Positions 26,208-34,411 of a DNA stretch of 64,000 bases are shown here, piece by piece (the first letter of the stretch is position 1; each line of letters starts with the position of its first letter). This stretch comes from an uncultured Halomonas sp. GTDB taxonomy: Bacteria > Pseudomonadota > Gammaproteobacteria > Pseudomonadales > Halomonadaceae. The stretch is from positions 248,001-312,000 of the forward strand of contig NZ_CANMTQ010000002.1 of the NCBI RefSeq assembly GCF_947500835.1, read 5' to 3'. Under the pieces are notes generated by a model. That model had not been told where the DNA came from and did no database searches. It worked only from the letters and a program-made list of their open reading frames with translations. The position numbers and the translations under genes are program-made.

Positions 26208-27098
26208 ATGCCACCGGAATTGAAGATTCAGCCCTTGCGCTATGTGCTGGCCATTGTCGATGAAGGTGGCTTCAACGCGGCGGCACGGCATCTGCATCGC
26301 AGCCAGCCAGCGCTCTCCATGGCGATCAAGGAACTCGAACAGCGCCTGGGGCAGTCATTGTTCGAGAAGAGTGGCAAGGCGGAGCTGACGCCTTTCGGCA
26401 GCTATTGCCTGCCGCGCTTTCGCGAATTCATCGCCCAGCACGACCGGCTGAGCCGTGAGCTCAAAGCACGGGTCGACAAGCAGGCCGGTCATCTTGATAT
26501 TGCCGCCGTACCCTCGGTGGCAAGCCGACTCATGCCGAACATACTGGGAGGGTTCATTGCTCTCTATCCTGATCTCAAGGTCAGCCTGCAGGACGGCAAC
26601 GCGGATTACGTATGCCGTCAGGTGATAAGCGGTGACGCGGATCTAGGCGTGGGCAGCGTGTGGTCAAAAGGCGATGGCCAGGTGAACGATGAGTTGGACT
26701 TCACGCCACTGTTGCGGGACAGGGTGGGGGTGGTGTGTCGCGCCGATCATCCCCTCGTCGAGCGGGAAGTGCTTGACTGGCAGGAACTGCAAGGTCAGGT
26801 ATTGATCGGTAACGGCACGTCACGACTGTTGGAAAACACGCCAGCATCGGCCTTGCTTGCCCAAAATGATTTCTTCATCTCCAACATGATCTCGCTGATC
26901 GCCATGCTCGAAGCCGGGGTGGGTATTACTACGCTGCCACAGCTGGCTTTTCCAGAGGGTCATTCACGATTGCGTTTTATCCCTTTTGCCGATCCCATGG
27001 TCGAACGCGAGATCGGCCTACTCAAGTCGAGCCGACGAAGCCTATCGCCGGCGGCGGCGGCTATGGCAGGGTTTATTATCGACAAATTAGTGGATTAA
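26208..27098 (+). CDS. LysR family transcriptional regulator of the adjacent aldehyde dehydrogenase/BCCT operon
   Basis: This 296-residue protein has the LysR winged helix-turn-helix at about residues 8-65 (AARHLHRSQPALSMAIKELE) and an effector domain from ~95 to 290. GAGGAAG lies upstream of the ATG. It is divergent from the five-gene operon with a palindrome between them, so control of that operon and response to its substrate or an intermediate are likely. Confidence 0.9.
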   Translation: MPPELKIQPLRYVLAIVDEGGFNAAARHLHRSQPALSMAIKELEQRLGQSLFEKSGKAELTPFGSYCLPRFREFIAQHDRLSRELKARVDKQAGHLDIAAVPSVASRLMPNILGGFIALYPDLKVSLQDGNADYVCRQVISGDADLGVGSVWSKGDGQVNDELDFTPLLRDRVGVVCRADHPLVEREVLDWQELQGQVLIGNGTSRLLENTPASALLAQNDFFISNMISLIAMLEAGVGITTLPQLAFPEGHSRLRFIPFADPMVEREIGLLKSSRRSLSPAAAAMAGFIIDKLVD

Positions 27099-27162
27099 TT
27101 TATCTAGACAACGCCTCATGACATGCTATATCTATAATATACGTATGGCATTGGAGATCACC

Positions 27163-27390
27163 ATGCTTGTTATTCGTTTACCCCAGGAAATCGAAGATCG
27201 CTTGACGGCTCTTGCCGCCAAGGCCGGGCGTACCAAGACCTTTTATGCAAGAGAAGCGATTCTCGAACATCTTGATGACATAGAAGACAAATATCTGGCC
27301 ATTAAGCGTCTAGAAAATCCTGGAAAGCGCTGGACCTTGGGTGAACTTGAGGCGGCCCCTAAGTTTGAATTTACTAGAAAAAGCATATAA
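27163..27390 (+). CDS. Ribbon-helix-helix (CopG/RelB-like) DNA-binding protein, orphan antitoxin-like
   Basis: This 75-residue protein begins MLVIRLPQEIEDRLTALA, a ribbon-helix-helix strand and helix, then KTFYAREAILEHLDDIEDKYLA, as in RelB/CopG-type antitoxins. The ATG at 27163 follows GGAG. I prefer it to an in-frame ATG at 27118, which would prepend an unrelated extension. A RelE/ParE toxin would be expected next, but the following frame is a membrane protein, so it looks like an orphan antitoxin or an independent repressor. It opens the AT-rich patch. Confidence 0.75.
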   Translation: MLVIRLPQEIEDRLTALAAKAGRTKTFYAREAILEHLDDIEDKYLAIKRLENPGKRWTLGELEAAPKFEFTRKSI

Positions 27391-27422
27391 AAATGGAAAT
27401 AAACTTACTTAGAAAATAAGAT

Positions 27423-27812
27423 GTGCGTAAAATACTTACTGCTTTATTTTCAGCTTTTATCTTGGGCATTCATCTGTTATGCCTACAATATTACGAAAGA
27501 GGAGCTCATCTGCTACTTATTAATTTTATCCAGACCTTCGACACCACTATAGCTGTAGCGTTGTTTGCTCTCATATTTGGTTTTTCTTACAGAAAATTAA
27601 ATAATGTAAAATATTATAAGGCAACTGCAGTCAGCGCCGTAGCTTTTTATGTAATTATTATCAGCGCTCCTAGAATAAATGTCGTGGAAAGAAATATTCC
27701 ATTACAATGTATTCTAACTTTTCTGTCAATTATTTGTATTGTTTTTGTAGCAATTATATTAAAGTATTTTTTGAATTTTTACTTTTCAGAAGACAACAAT
27801 GAAGAGCTTTAA
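27423..27812 (+). CDS. Small hypothetical membrane protein, AT-rich
   Basis: About 129 residues with four predicted hydrophobic helices (~5-22, 30-55, 65-83, 95-120) and an acidic C-terminus. The first codon of the frame is GTG at 27423, with no convincing ribosome site, so the start is uncertain. Base composition is much more AT-rich than the surrounding genes. I do not recognise a family. Confidence 0.5.
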   Translation: MRKILTALFSAFILGIHLLCLQYYERGAHLLLINFIQTFDTTIAVALFALIFGFSYRKLNNVKYYKATAVSAVAFYVIIISAPRINVVERNIPLQCILTFLSIICIVFVAIILKYFLNFYFSEDNNEEL

Positions 27813-27814
27813 AC

Positions 27815-27838
27815 AATCGCCTAGGATCCCGGGCGATT
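27815..27838. terminator. Short hairpin after the AT-rich membrane protein gene
   Basis: AATCGCC at 27815-27821 pairs with GGCGATT at 27832-27838 around a 10-base loop, 3 bases after the preceding stop codon. There is no T run, so it is a weak terminator candidate. Confidence 0.35.
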
Positions 27839-28042
27839 AAGCTGCGCTATCGGAGACAACAAAAAATACACCATACTTTCTTTAAAAACTGAAATTCAGC
27901 AATTCGCATATTCAATCATTCAGGGCTTGCAATTGGTCAATTCGCAGTCCGAGGGAGGTTCACTTACTTAAATGGTAGCTTACGTAATCTATGAATTCGA
28001 AGTGCATGATTAATCACACAGGACCCGACATCTGGAGGTTTT

Positions 28043-28693
28043 ATGTATTTTGAAAGCTGGAATGATATTTTAAAGATTTATTATGATACAACACGCTACT
28101 CCATGCTTAAAAAGCAAGGAAAGTTAAAAATCTTCTGGGGCCTTCTTTTGGTATATAGCCTTGTCTCTGTTTTTTCGTTGTACTTAATATTTATAAAATC
28201 AATATTTTTCTTTATTTCAATTTCTTTAATCATGTTAACTGCGCTGGCCATTAACCAATATTTGAACAAAATTCAAGGTAGCAATCAAAGTAAATATAAC
28301 AAGTACATGCCTCTTAGCGAACACACCCGCCATCATAGATACCTTTTATTTTACGACGAGTTAAGAGAGAAGCTGCCTCATTTAATAGAAAAAATACCCT
28401 GCATTATTGAATGGAATGAGATACGCTCAAGCCAATTCAAGAAAATTAGCCTAATAAGCCATCCTTTCATAATAGCAGGGCTTGGTGGTGCCATTAGTTT
28501 ACTTTCAGCATCAGAGTTGATTGCTTACAATTCGATTATTTTTTCTTTCTTGGCCGTAAGAATCATATTATTTATTGCGATAATTCTGGAAATGTTAACT
28601 GAATTTTGGTTTATGAAAGAACGAGCCATCTTTGAAGTTAGCAAGTTTTTACAATGGGCTCTTTTAGAAAATCAAATGCCAACGAAACCTTGA
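28043..28693 (+). CDS. Hypothetical membrane protein, AT-rich
   Basis: This 216-residue protein has two hydrophobic helices near residues 30-52 and 53-70, a soluble basic middle (~75-130), and two or three further helices from ~135 to 190. GGAGG four bases before the ATG is a strong ribosome binding site, so it is probably expressed. Codon use is AT-rich like the preceding gene and unlike the flanks, a sign of horizontal acquisition. No family is recognised. Confidence 0.6.
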   Translation: MYFESWNDILKIYYDTTRYSMLKKQGKLKIFWGLLLVYSLVSVFSLYLIFIKSIFFFISISLIMLTALAINQYLNKIQGSNQSKYNKYMPLSEHTRHHRYLLFYDELREKLPHLIEKIPCIIEWNEIRSSQFKKISLISHPFIIAGLGGAISLLSASELIAYNSIIFSFLAVRIILFIAIILEMLTEFWFMKERAIFEVSKFLQWALLENQMPTKP

Positions 28694-28799
28694 AATGCAA
28701 AAAGAACACCCAAACATGTGTCAAGAACTGCATGGAAAAACATCCTTTAACTTCTATATCTTTGAAAGCTCAAGAACCAAACCTATTAATAAATAACTA

Positions 28800-29159
28800 T
28801 CAGTCCAGATATTGATCAATAATCGTGTCGATGCCGAGTAGTGGCACGAGACGCATTAGCACGTCGTTCAACACACCCGGTTCGGCTTCCTGGCGATACT
28901 TCACTCGGCGTACCTTCCACGACAGCGTCTGTATCAAGCTGGCGGCGACCACGCTGGGCTTGTCCAGATTATGCAGCCGCACCTCGGTCGGCCCGTTCCG
29001 GATACTGGTGCTGATCGGGCAGCACATGAGAAGCCCAGTTTGCTGATTGTACTGCCTTGAGGTAAGCACTAGCGCGGGACGATACTTGCCAATCTCCTTA
29101 CCTTTAGTCGGCTCGAAGTCCAGCCATACAATATGGTTGCGCTCAGGAATGTAAGCCAT
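28800..29159 (-). CDS. MazF/PemK family mRNA interferase toxin
   Basis: This 119-residue protein matches the PemK/MazF endoribonuclease family: GKEIGKYRPALVLTS holds the conserved basic and RPALV region, followed by the CPIST beta strand, LIQTLSWKVRR and a C-terminal helix. The start at 29159 lies one base after the antitoxin stop. The family cleaves mRNA in a sequence-specific manner when free of antitoxin. The pair is complete and appears intact. Confidence 0.88.
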   Translation of the reverse strand: MAYIPERNHIVWLDFEPTKGKEIGKYRPALVLTSRQYNQQTGLLMCCPISTSIRNGPTEVRLHNLDKPSVVAASLIQTLSWKVRRVKYRQEAEPGVLNDVLMRLVPLLGIDTIIDQYLD

Positions 29160-29160
29160 C

Positions 29161-29421
29161 TTACGATTCCCATTCGTCAAGCGCGATGTCCGCTAATTCG
29201 TCAGCATGGCCCGTATCGGCATCGAGCTCCTGAAGCAGCTGTGCCTCGGTGAAGGGAAAGCGGATCTTGCGCGACGGTTCTATCGCAGGCTGCACGACGA
29301 TACGGCCTGCTTCGACGGTGACTTCTACTTCGCTGGCCACGTCCAGGTGCGCCTGGGCCAGAATGATACTGGGCAAGCGCAGCGCGGCGCTGTTGCCCCA
29401 TTTCTTAATTTCCGTTTTCAT
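29161..29421 (-). CDS. MazE/AbrB-type antitoxin
   Basis: This 86-residue protein has the swapped-hairpin AbrB fold signature at its N-terminus (KTEIKKWGNSAALRLPS), then VTVEAGRIVVQPA, and an acidic C-terminal tail that would neutralise MazF. Starts at 29421 and 29427 are both possible; 29421 has the better distance from the GGGG site. It precedes the toxin gene by one base, the usual order. Confidence 0.85.
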   Translation of the reverse strand: MKTEIKKWGNSAALRLPSIILAQAHLDVASEVEVTVEAGRIVVQPAIEPSRKIRFPFTEAQLLQELDADTGHADELADIALDEWES

Positions 29422-29440
29422 ATTCATATACCCCAACGTA

Positions 29441-29480
29441 TCTACATTTGTAGACACACTACCAGTACAAAGACCTTTGT
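29441..29480. promoter_or_regulatory. Two 14-bp dyads in the mazEF promoter
   Basis: Bases 29441-29454 (TCTACA-TT-TGTAGA) and 29467-29480 (ACAAAG-AC-CTTTGT) are both perfect inverted repeats. On the minus strand a TTGACA -35 box lies at 29483-29478, overlapping the outer dyad, and the inner dyad lies around the expected transcription start. Binding by the MazE-MazF complex for autoregulation is the likely role. Confidence 0.55.
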
Positions 29481-29508
29481 CAATGTCACGTCCTTATATT
29501 CTGGTGCA

Positions 29509-30246
29509 CTACGCCTTCTTCACCCTCATCATCTCTCTCAATCGCTGATCGTCATGCACGATCACCTGCTGACGCTCGACGCTGATGGCGCCGCTCCCGC
29601 GCAAGCGGGTCAGCAGCCTCGACAGGGTTTCCGGGGTCATCGCCAGTTGGGCCGCCAGCAGGTATTTAGGTGTATCCAGATGGACTACGCCGGGCAACCG
29701 GAGCGGCGTTGGTAACTGCCGCAAAATAAAACTGATCAGGCGTGCCAGGGCATCACCCTGGGTCAGCAGCACCATATCTTCCAACCGTTCCGTCAACTCA
29801 TCGGACAGTTGCTGCATGAACATCGCACGGCATTCGGCGTTACCATCGATGTAACGCCAGCACTGCGCAAGGTCTAGCGTCAATACCTCCGTTCTCATCA
29901 AGGCCTCGGCGGAACATAGATAGCGCGGCGACTTCGACAGCATGCTCAATTCACCCGCGGGCTCGCCCTGTTCAATGCAACGGATAGTCGCCAGGCGCCC
30001 ATCGGCGGCGGTGCGCACCAGGCGCAGTCCGCCGCTGATCACCACGTACAGCGCTTGTGCCGCTTCATCCTGATGGAACAACCATTCATGATGCTCGATC
30101 ACTCGCTGCCCGGACGAAGCCAGCATGTCATCCACTGCCGATACCGGCAGATGACTGAACCAGGGCACCTGAACGACCAACTCCCGCAACTGTGAAGATG
30201 TAAGCGGGGGTTGTCGCCGTGGCGGATGAGGGTGAGCGGGATACAT
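29509..30246 (-). CDS. Crp/Fnr family regulator, DNR/NarR-like
   Basis: This 245-residue protein has a cyclic-nucleotide-binding-type beta-roll (~30-130), a dimerisation helix and a C-terminal winged helix (PKYLLAAQLAMTPETLSRLL). It lacks the N-terminal Cys cluster of FNR, so it is not an iron-sulfur oxygen sensor. Regulators of this kind in denitrifiers (DNR, NarR) respond to nitric oxide or nitrite. AAGGAGG lies 11 bases before the ATG at 30246, a rather long spacing; a GTG at 30285 is an alternative. It follows the narGHJI-ppiC series on the same strand, which supports a role in nitrate respiration. Confidence 0.8.
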   Translation of the reverse strand: MYPAHPHPPRRQPPLTSSQLRELVVQVPWFSHLPVSAVDDMLASSGQRVIEHHEWLFHQDEAAQALYVVISGGLRLVRTAADGRLATIRCIEQGEPAGELSMLSKSPRYLCSAEALMRTEVLTLDLAQCWRYIDGNAECRAMFMQQLSDELTERLEDMVLLTQGDALARLISFILRQLPTPLRLPGVVHLDTPKYLLAAQLAMTPETLSRLLTRLRGSGAISVERQQVIVHDDQRLREMMRVKKA

Positions 30247-30304
30247 GACGTCTGATGCCTCCTTATCATTGACCCAGTGGATCACGATGCTCGCTTGTCC
30301 AAGC

Positions 30305-31126
30305 CTACTGCATCAAGGCGCCATCGGCATTGTCGTCCAGAGCCAACCCCTCGACGCCATAGGTTTCTTCCAGCGCCAGCAGATAGTGACGCAGGGCTCT
30401 GCGAGTGGCCTGTTCATGCAGCGTATGGCGCACCTTGTCCGCGACCACCTCAAAAGGCAGCGGTTGAGCCTCTACGCGCTTATCAATACTGACAAGGTGC
30501 CAACCGTAACGCGACGCCAATGGACGATCGTGAAGACCCACGGGCAGGTGCTGCAGGGCACGATCGAGCTCAGGCACGGTCTGGCCGGTCGTCAACCAGC
30601 CAAGCTCCCCGCCTTCGTCCTTGGACGGGCAAGCGGAGTACCGCATTGCGAACTCGGTGAAACGCTCCGGCGCTACCGCCAATTCCTCGAGCAACTCGAC
30701 GCCTTGGTGATACTGGGCATCCCGTGCTTGGGCATCCTCCGGCGCGGCCAACAGCAGGATATGTCGCACCTGCAGTTGTACCGGCTCGAAGAAACGCTCC
30801 GGATGCGCCTCGAAAAAGCGCTTGCACGCGCTCTCGTCCGGCTCCGGCACTTCGAGTTCACGATCCAGCAGTTCGGTCATGGCGGCGTCGTTCTCCACAC
30901 CCTGCTCATCCACCACCGGCGGTAGACCGAGTTCCGCCGCCCGCTGACTCAACAGCTCGCGTACCACCAAAGCCCGCGCCGCCTTGAGCTGAGCATCCGC
31001 CACGCTTTCCGAAGGGTGATACTGCATTTCCTGGGCGATCGCCTCTTCGGCGATTGCCACCTCACCGACCCGAACCGGGGGAGCCGCGCTTCCCCCGGGC
31101 AGGTTCTCGACTTCTATCATCTGCAT
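30305..31126 (-). CDS. PpiC-type peptidyl-prolyl cis-trans isomerase (parvulin) of the nar operon
   Basis: This 273-residue protein has an N-terminal helical chaperone-like domain and a parvulin domain at ~140-235 (VRHILL, FTEFAMRYSACPS, GELGWL, RYGWHLVSID). No signal peptide is visible, so it is probably cytoplasmic, unlike SurA. A NifM/PpiC-like parvulin downstream of narI is a common pseudomonad arrangement and is thought to help nitrate reductase maturation. GGAGA precedes the ATG at 31126. A 216-base structured spacer separates it from narI. Confidence 0.88.
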   Translation of the reverse strand: MQMIEVENLPGGSAAPPVRVGEVAIAEEAIAQEMQYHPSESVADAQLKAARALVVRELLSQRAAELGLPPVVDEQGVENDAAMTELLDRELEVPEPDESACKRFFEAHPERFFEPVQLQVRHILLLAAPEDAQARDAQYHQGVELLEELAVAPERFTEFAMRYSACPSKDEGGELGWLTTGQTVPELDRALQHLPVGLHDRPLASRYGWHLVSIDKRVEAQPLPFEVVADKVRHTLHEQATRRALRHYLLALEETYGVEGLALDDNADGALMQ

Positions 31127-31240
31127 GTTCTTCTCCGATGATTCTACTGGATAAATCGCCGAGCGGAGTGAAGCGCAAGGCGCGCGGCGCACAGGGACCG
31201 GAGCATATGGGGTATATGTGACGATCCCGAGCACCGTGCA

Positions 31241-31311
31241 CAAATTCGTCAGGAACGAATTTGAACGGCCTTCAGGCTGGCCCGAAGGGTGGCCGCCAGG
31301 GAAGGCGGCCA
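31241..31311. repeat. Paired hairpins between narI and ppiC, REP-like element
   Basis: Two perfect hairpins lie in the narI-ppiC spacer: a 9-bp stem at 31241-31249/31255-31263 and an 8-bp stem at 31290-31297/31304-31311. The surrounding 150 bases are non-coding and GC-rich with short internal repeats. This resembles dispersed palindromic elements; mRNA processing or attenuation within the operon is also possible. No second copy is seen in this window. Confidence 0.45.
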
Positions 31312-31342
31312 TAGCACAGCGATTCGCCCGCGCAGGCATTTA

Positions 31343-32026
31343 TTAGCCCCTGCGCCGCACGATTTGATACCGACGACCGAGGTATCCCAGCGGCAGACTC
31401 CACACATGCACCAGACGGCTGAACGGAAACAACAGGATAATGGTCAGCCCCAGGAATATATGCAGCTTGTAGATCCAGGAGACTTCCGCCATGTAATCCG
31501 CCGCGCCACCGCTGAAGAACACGATGGATTGCGCCCAAGAGGCCAGGGTCAACATCATCTCGCCGTCCAAGTGGCCCAGGGAGAAGAACACGGTGACGAT
31601 GCCCAGCCCTGCCTGGAATACCAGAATGGCGAGGATCAGCGTATCCATGGTGCTGGAGGAGGCCTTGACTCGCGGGTTGGTCAGGCGCCGGTGCAGCAGC
31701 ATGCCGCCGCCGATCAGCACCAGCACTCCGGCGATGCCGCCGATGAGGATGGCCAGGACCTGTTTGGTGCCCGCCTCCAGGAAGGGCGCGTATACCCAGT
31801 GCGGCGTGAGCATACCGAACAGATGCCCGAAGAAGATCACGATGATGCCGATGTGAAAGAGGTTGCTGGCCAGGCGCATGTTCTTCGTCGACAGCATCTG
31901 GCTGGAACCGGTCTTCCAGGTGAACTGGCCCTGGTCGTAACGCAGCAGGCTGCCGACCAGGAACACCGTGCCCGCCAGATAGGGGTAGTAACCATAGATG
32001 AGGTGCTGCAAGTATTCTACAAACAT
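31343..32026 (-). CDS. narI: Respiratory nitrate reductase gamma subunit NarI
   Basis: This 227-residue membrane cytochrome b oxidises quinol and passes electrons to NarH. Five membrane helices are visible. Two pairs of haem-ligand histidines are in place: NLFHIG with FFGHLFG near 55-66, and KLHIFLG with RLVHVWS near 185-205. The ATG at 32026 begins MFVEYLQHL, typical of the family. It follows narJ after 13 bases. Confidence 0.97.
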   Translation of the reverse strand: MFVEYLQHLIYGYYPYLAGTVFLVGSLLRYDQGQFTWKTGSSQMLSTKNMRLASNLFHIGIIVIFFGHLFGMLTPHWVYAPFLEAGTKQVLAILIGGIAGVLVLIGGGMLLHRRLTNPRVKASSSTMDTLILAILVFQAGLGIVTVFFSLGHLDGEMMLTLASWAQSIVFFSGGAADYMAEVSWIYKLHIFLGLTIILLFPFSRLVHVWSLPLGYLGRRYQIVRRRG

Positions 32027-32039
32027 GGCAATTCTCCGG

Positions 32040-32849
32040 TTAACGCTCGATCGCTGTGGACGTAGCGTTCGGGGCGGGCATGATACGTACGGGGTCGCTG
32101 GCGACCTCGTGCTTGCGCTCTGCCAGTCGCCGACCTTCCGCGGACTGCAGAGCACAGTCCTCGTCTGACTGAGCCGAGAAGCGCACAACCTCTTCTTCCC
32201 AGACAGCGTCCAGGGCTTCGGCGGTATGATCCGGCTCCTCGTCCTTGACCTTGGGTCGATGGACATGGATGTCGTTTTCCGCACCGATCAGACCCAGCAG
32301 CGCCGTGGGCACCAAGGCATGATCCGCCTCACGCTCTTCCAGGCGTGCCGCCAATAGCGCCAGGATATGGCGAATTTCGCCCAGCCAGCGGCCGACTTGC
32401 TCTTCGCTTTGGGTGGAAAGATATTCAAGGAATAATGGCAGATAATCCGGCAGCTCCCGGGCATTCAGCACAAAGCCGGCGGCTTCGTACTCGGCGAGCA
32501 GATCGACCATGGCCTGGCCGCGATCCCGGGATTCACCATGCACGTGCTCGAACAACAGCAGCGACGTGGCCTTGCCGCGATCGAACAGCGCTACGTATTC
32601 TGCCTGCTGATCGAGCAGATCCGCCTCGATGAGCCGCTGGCACCAGCTCATGAGTCGACCACGCAACTCTGGAGCCAAACGCTTTTCTTCGGCGATGATT
32701 TCGATCATCTCCGGGGCGGCGTCTTGCAGCTCCGCGCTGGGATAGTCCAGCAGCCGAGCCAGCACGCGCAGGCTCAGCATTGTCGATTCGTGCACGACCG
32801 CTGATTCGCTCATGGCTGTTTCCTGGCTCATGGCTGTTTCCACGCTCAT
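32040..32849 (-). CDS. narJ: Nitrate reductase assembly chaperone NarJ
   Basis: This 269-residue cytoplasmic chaperone inserts the molybdenum cofactor into NarG. The family signature EHVHGESRDRGQAMVDL lies near residue 100. The C-terminus is acidic and longer than in E. coli. The ATG at 32849 overlaps the narH stop by 4 bp and has an AAAGGAGGT site. The N-terminus contains a short duplicated unit (METAMSQ-like), giving three in-frame ATGs in the first 14 codons. Confidence 0.96.
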   Translation of the reverse strand: MSVETAMSQETAMSESAVVHESTMLSLRVLARLLDYPSAELQDAAPEMIEIIAEEKRLAPELRGRLMSWCQRLIEADLLDQQAEYVALFDRGKATSLLLFEHVHGESRDRGQAMVDLLAEYEAAGFVLNARELPDYLPLFLEYLSTQSEEQVGRWLGEIRHILALLAARLEEREADHALVPTALLGLIGAENDIHVHRPKVKDEEPDHTAEALDAVWEEEVVRFSAQSDEDCALQSAEGRRLAERKHEVASDPVRIMPAPNATSTAIER

Positions 32850-34411
32850 GGCTGCACCTCCTTTTCTTTCTCTGGCTGCGGCTCATAGGTCTCGACCGGC
32901 TTGACCAGGGTGGTGGTCTGACTGCGTCCGCCGAAGAGGTTGGCGCGATCGTTGCCGCCATGGCAGCCGTCGCCGAAGGTAAAGCCACAGCCACCCTTCT
33001 CTGCGTAGGCGTCCCGGGCCATTTCACGATGACTGGTGGGAATCACGAAACGATCCTCGTAGTTGGCGATGGCGAGATAGCGATACATCTCTTCCACCTG
33101 AGCCACGCTCAAGCCCACCTCCTCGAGTACTGCAACTTCGGCATTGCCTTCCACATGCTTGCCGCGCATATAGAGGCGCATCGCCATCAACCGTTTGAGT
33201 GCCAGCACCACAGGCGCCTCGTCACCGGCGGTGAGCATGTTGGCAAGATAGCGCACTGGAATACGCAGGGATTCGATCTTGGGCAGCACGCCGTCGAATT
33301 CGACGTGGCCTTTTTCTGCAGCGGACTGGATCGGCGACAGGGGCGGCACGTACCACACCATCGGCAAGGTGCGATATTCCGGATGCAGCGGCAGGGCCAG
33401 GCCCCAGTCGATCGCCATCTTGTAGACCGGGGATTCCTGGGCGGCCTTGATGACATTGTCCTGTACACCATCCTTGCGCGCCTGAGCGATCACCGCCGGA
33501 TCATGCGGGTCGAGGAATATCTCGCACTGGCGATGGTAGAGGTCGCGCTCGTCTTCCGCGGCAGCTACTTCCTTGATGCGGTCCGCGTCGTAGAGCAGCA
33601 CGCCCAGGTAGCGAATACGGCCCACGCAGGTCTCGGAGCACACCGTGGGGTAACCCACCTCGATGCGCGGATAGCAGAAGATGCACTTCTCGGACTTGCC
33701 GGTCTTCCAGTTGTAGTAGATCTTCTTGTAGGGGCAGCCGGAGATGCACATGCGCCAGCCGCGGCACTTGTCCTGGTCGATCAGCACGATGCCGTCTTCT
33801 TCCCGCTTGTAGATCGCACCGGACGGACAGGACGCCACGCAGGTCGGGTTCAGGCAGTGCTCGCACAGGCGCGGCAGGTACATCATGAAGGTGTTTTCGA
33901 ACTGACCGTAGATGTCCGCCTGGATCTTCTCGAAGTTGACGTCCTTGCGCCGCTTGGCGAATTCGGTGCCGAGGATCTCCTCCCAGTTGGGACCCCATTC
34001 GATCTTCTTCATGCGTTGCCCGGAGATCAGCGAACGCGGCCGCGCCGTAGGCTGATGTTCGCTGATCTTGGCGGTATGCAAATGCTGGTAGTCGAAGGTG
34101 AACGGCTCGTAGTAGTCGTCGATCTCCGGCAGGTCCGGGTTGGCGAAGATATTCGCCAACACCCGCCACTTGCCGCCGATACGCGGTTCGATACCGCCGT
34201 CCTTGCGCCGCAGCCAGCCACCGCGCCACTTCTTCTGGTTCTCCCACTCTTTGGGATAGCCAATGCCGGGCTTGGTTTCGACGTTGTTGAACCAGGCGTA
34301 TTCCACGCCCTCGCGGCTGGTCCAGACGTTCTTGCAGGTCACCGAGCAAGTGTGGCAACCGATGCACTTGTCCAGGTTGAGGACCATGCCTACCTGTGAG
34401 CGAATCTTCAT
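32846..34411 (-). CDS. narH: Respiratory nitrate reductase beta subunit NarH
   Basis: This 521-residue iron-sulfur protein carries electrons from NarI to NarG. Four cysteine groups are visible: CIGCHTCSVTCKNVW near residue 16, CEHCLNPTCVASCP near 184, CRGWRMCISGCPYKK near 217 (the Trp marks the 3Fe-4S cluster), and CIFC with CSETCVGR near 244-263. Length matches the family. It overlaps narG and narJ by 4 bp each, so the three are translationally coupled. Confidence 0.98.
   Translation of the reverse strand: MKIRSQVGMVLNLDKCIGCHTCSVTCKNVWTSREGVEYAWFNNVETKPGIGYPKEWENQKKWRGGWLRRKDGGIEPRIGGKWRVLANIFANPDLPEIDDYYEPFTFDYQHLHTAKISEHQPTARPRSLISGQRMKKIEWGPNWEEILGTEFAKRRKDVNFEKIQADIYGQFENTFMMYLPRLCEHCLNPTCVASCPSGAIYKREEDGIVLIDQDKCRGWRMCISGCPYKKIYYNWKTGKSEKCIFCYPRIEVGYPTVCSETCVGRIRYLGVLLYDADRIKEVAAAEDERDLYHRQCEIFLDPHDPAVIAQARKDGVQDNVIKAAQESPVYKMAIDWGLALPLHPEYRTLPMVWYVPPLSPIQSAAEKGHVEFDGVLPKIESLRIPVRYLANMLTAGDEAPVVLALKRLMAMRLYMRGKHVEGNAEVAVLEEVGLSVAQVEEMYRYLAIANYEDRFVIPTSHREMARDAYAEKGGCGFTFGDGCHGGNDRANLFGGRSQTTTLVKPVETYEPQPEKEKEVQP

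Noticed and set aside
26085..26297. 71-residue N-terminal extension of the aldehyde dehydrogenase
   Set aside because: It crosses the AT-rich divergent promoter and overlaps the LysR gene; the start at 26084 has an ideal ribosome site.
27163..27812. Ribbon-helix-helix gene and the next frame as a toxin-antitoxin pair
   Set aside because: The downstream protein is a multi-helix membrane protein with no RelE/ParE features, and about 30 bases separate the genes without a convincing start.
32780..34399. A 539-codon plus-strand frame opposite narH
   Set aside because: It is antisense to a certain gene, has no ribosome site or homology, and arises from GC-rich third positions. The same holds for the long plus-strand frame at 34396-35847 opposite narG.
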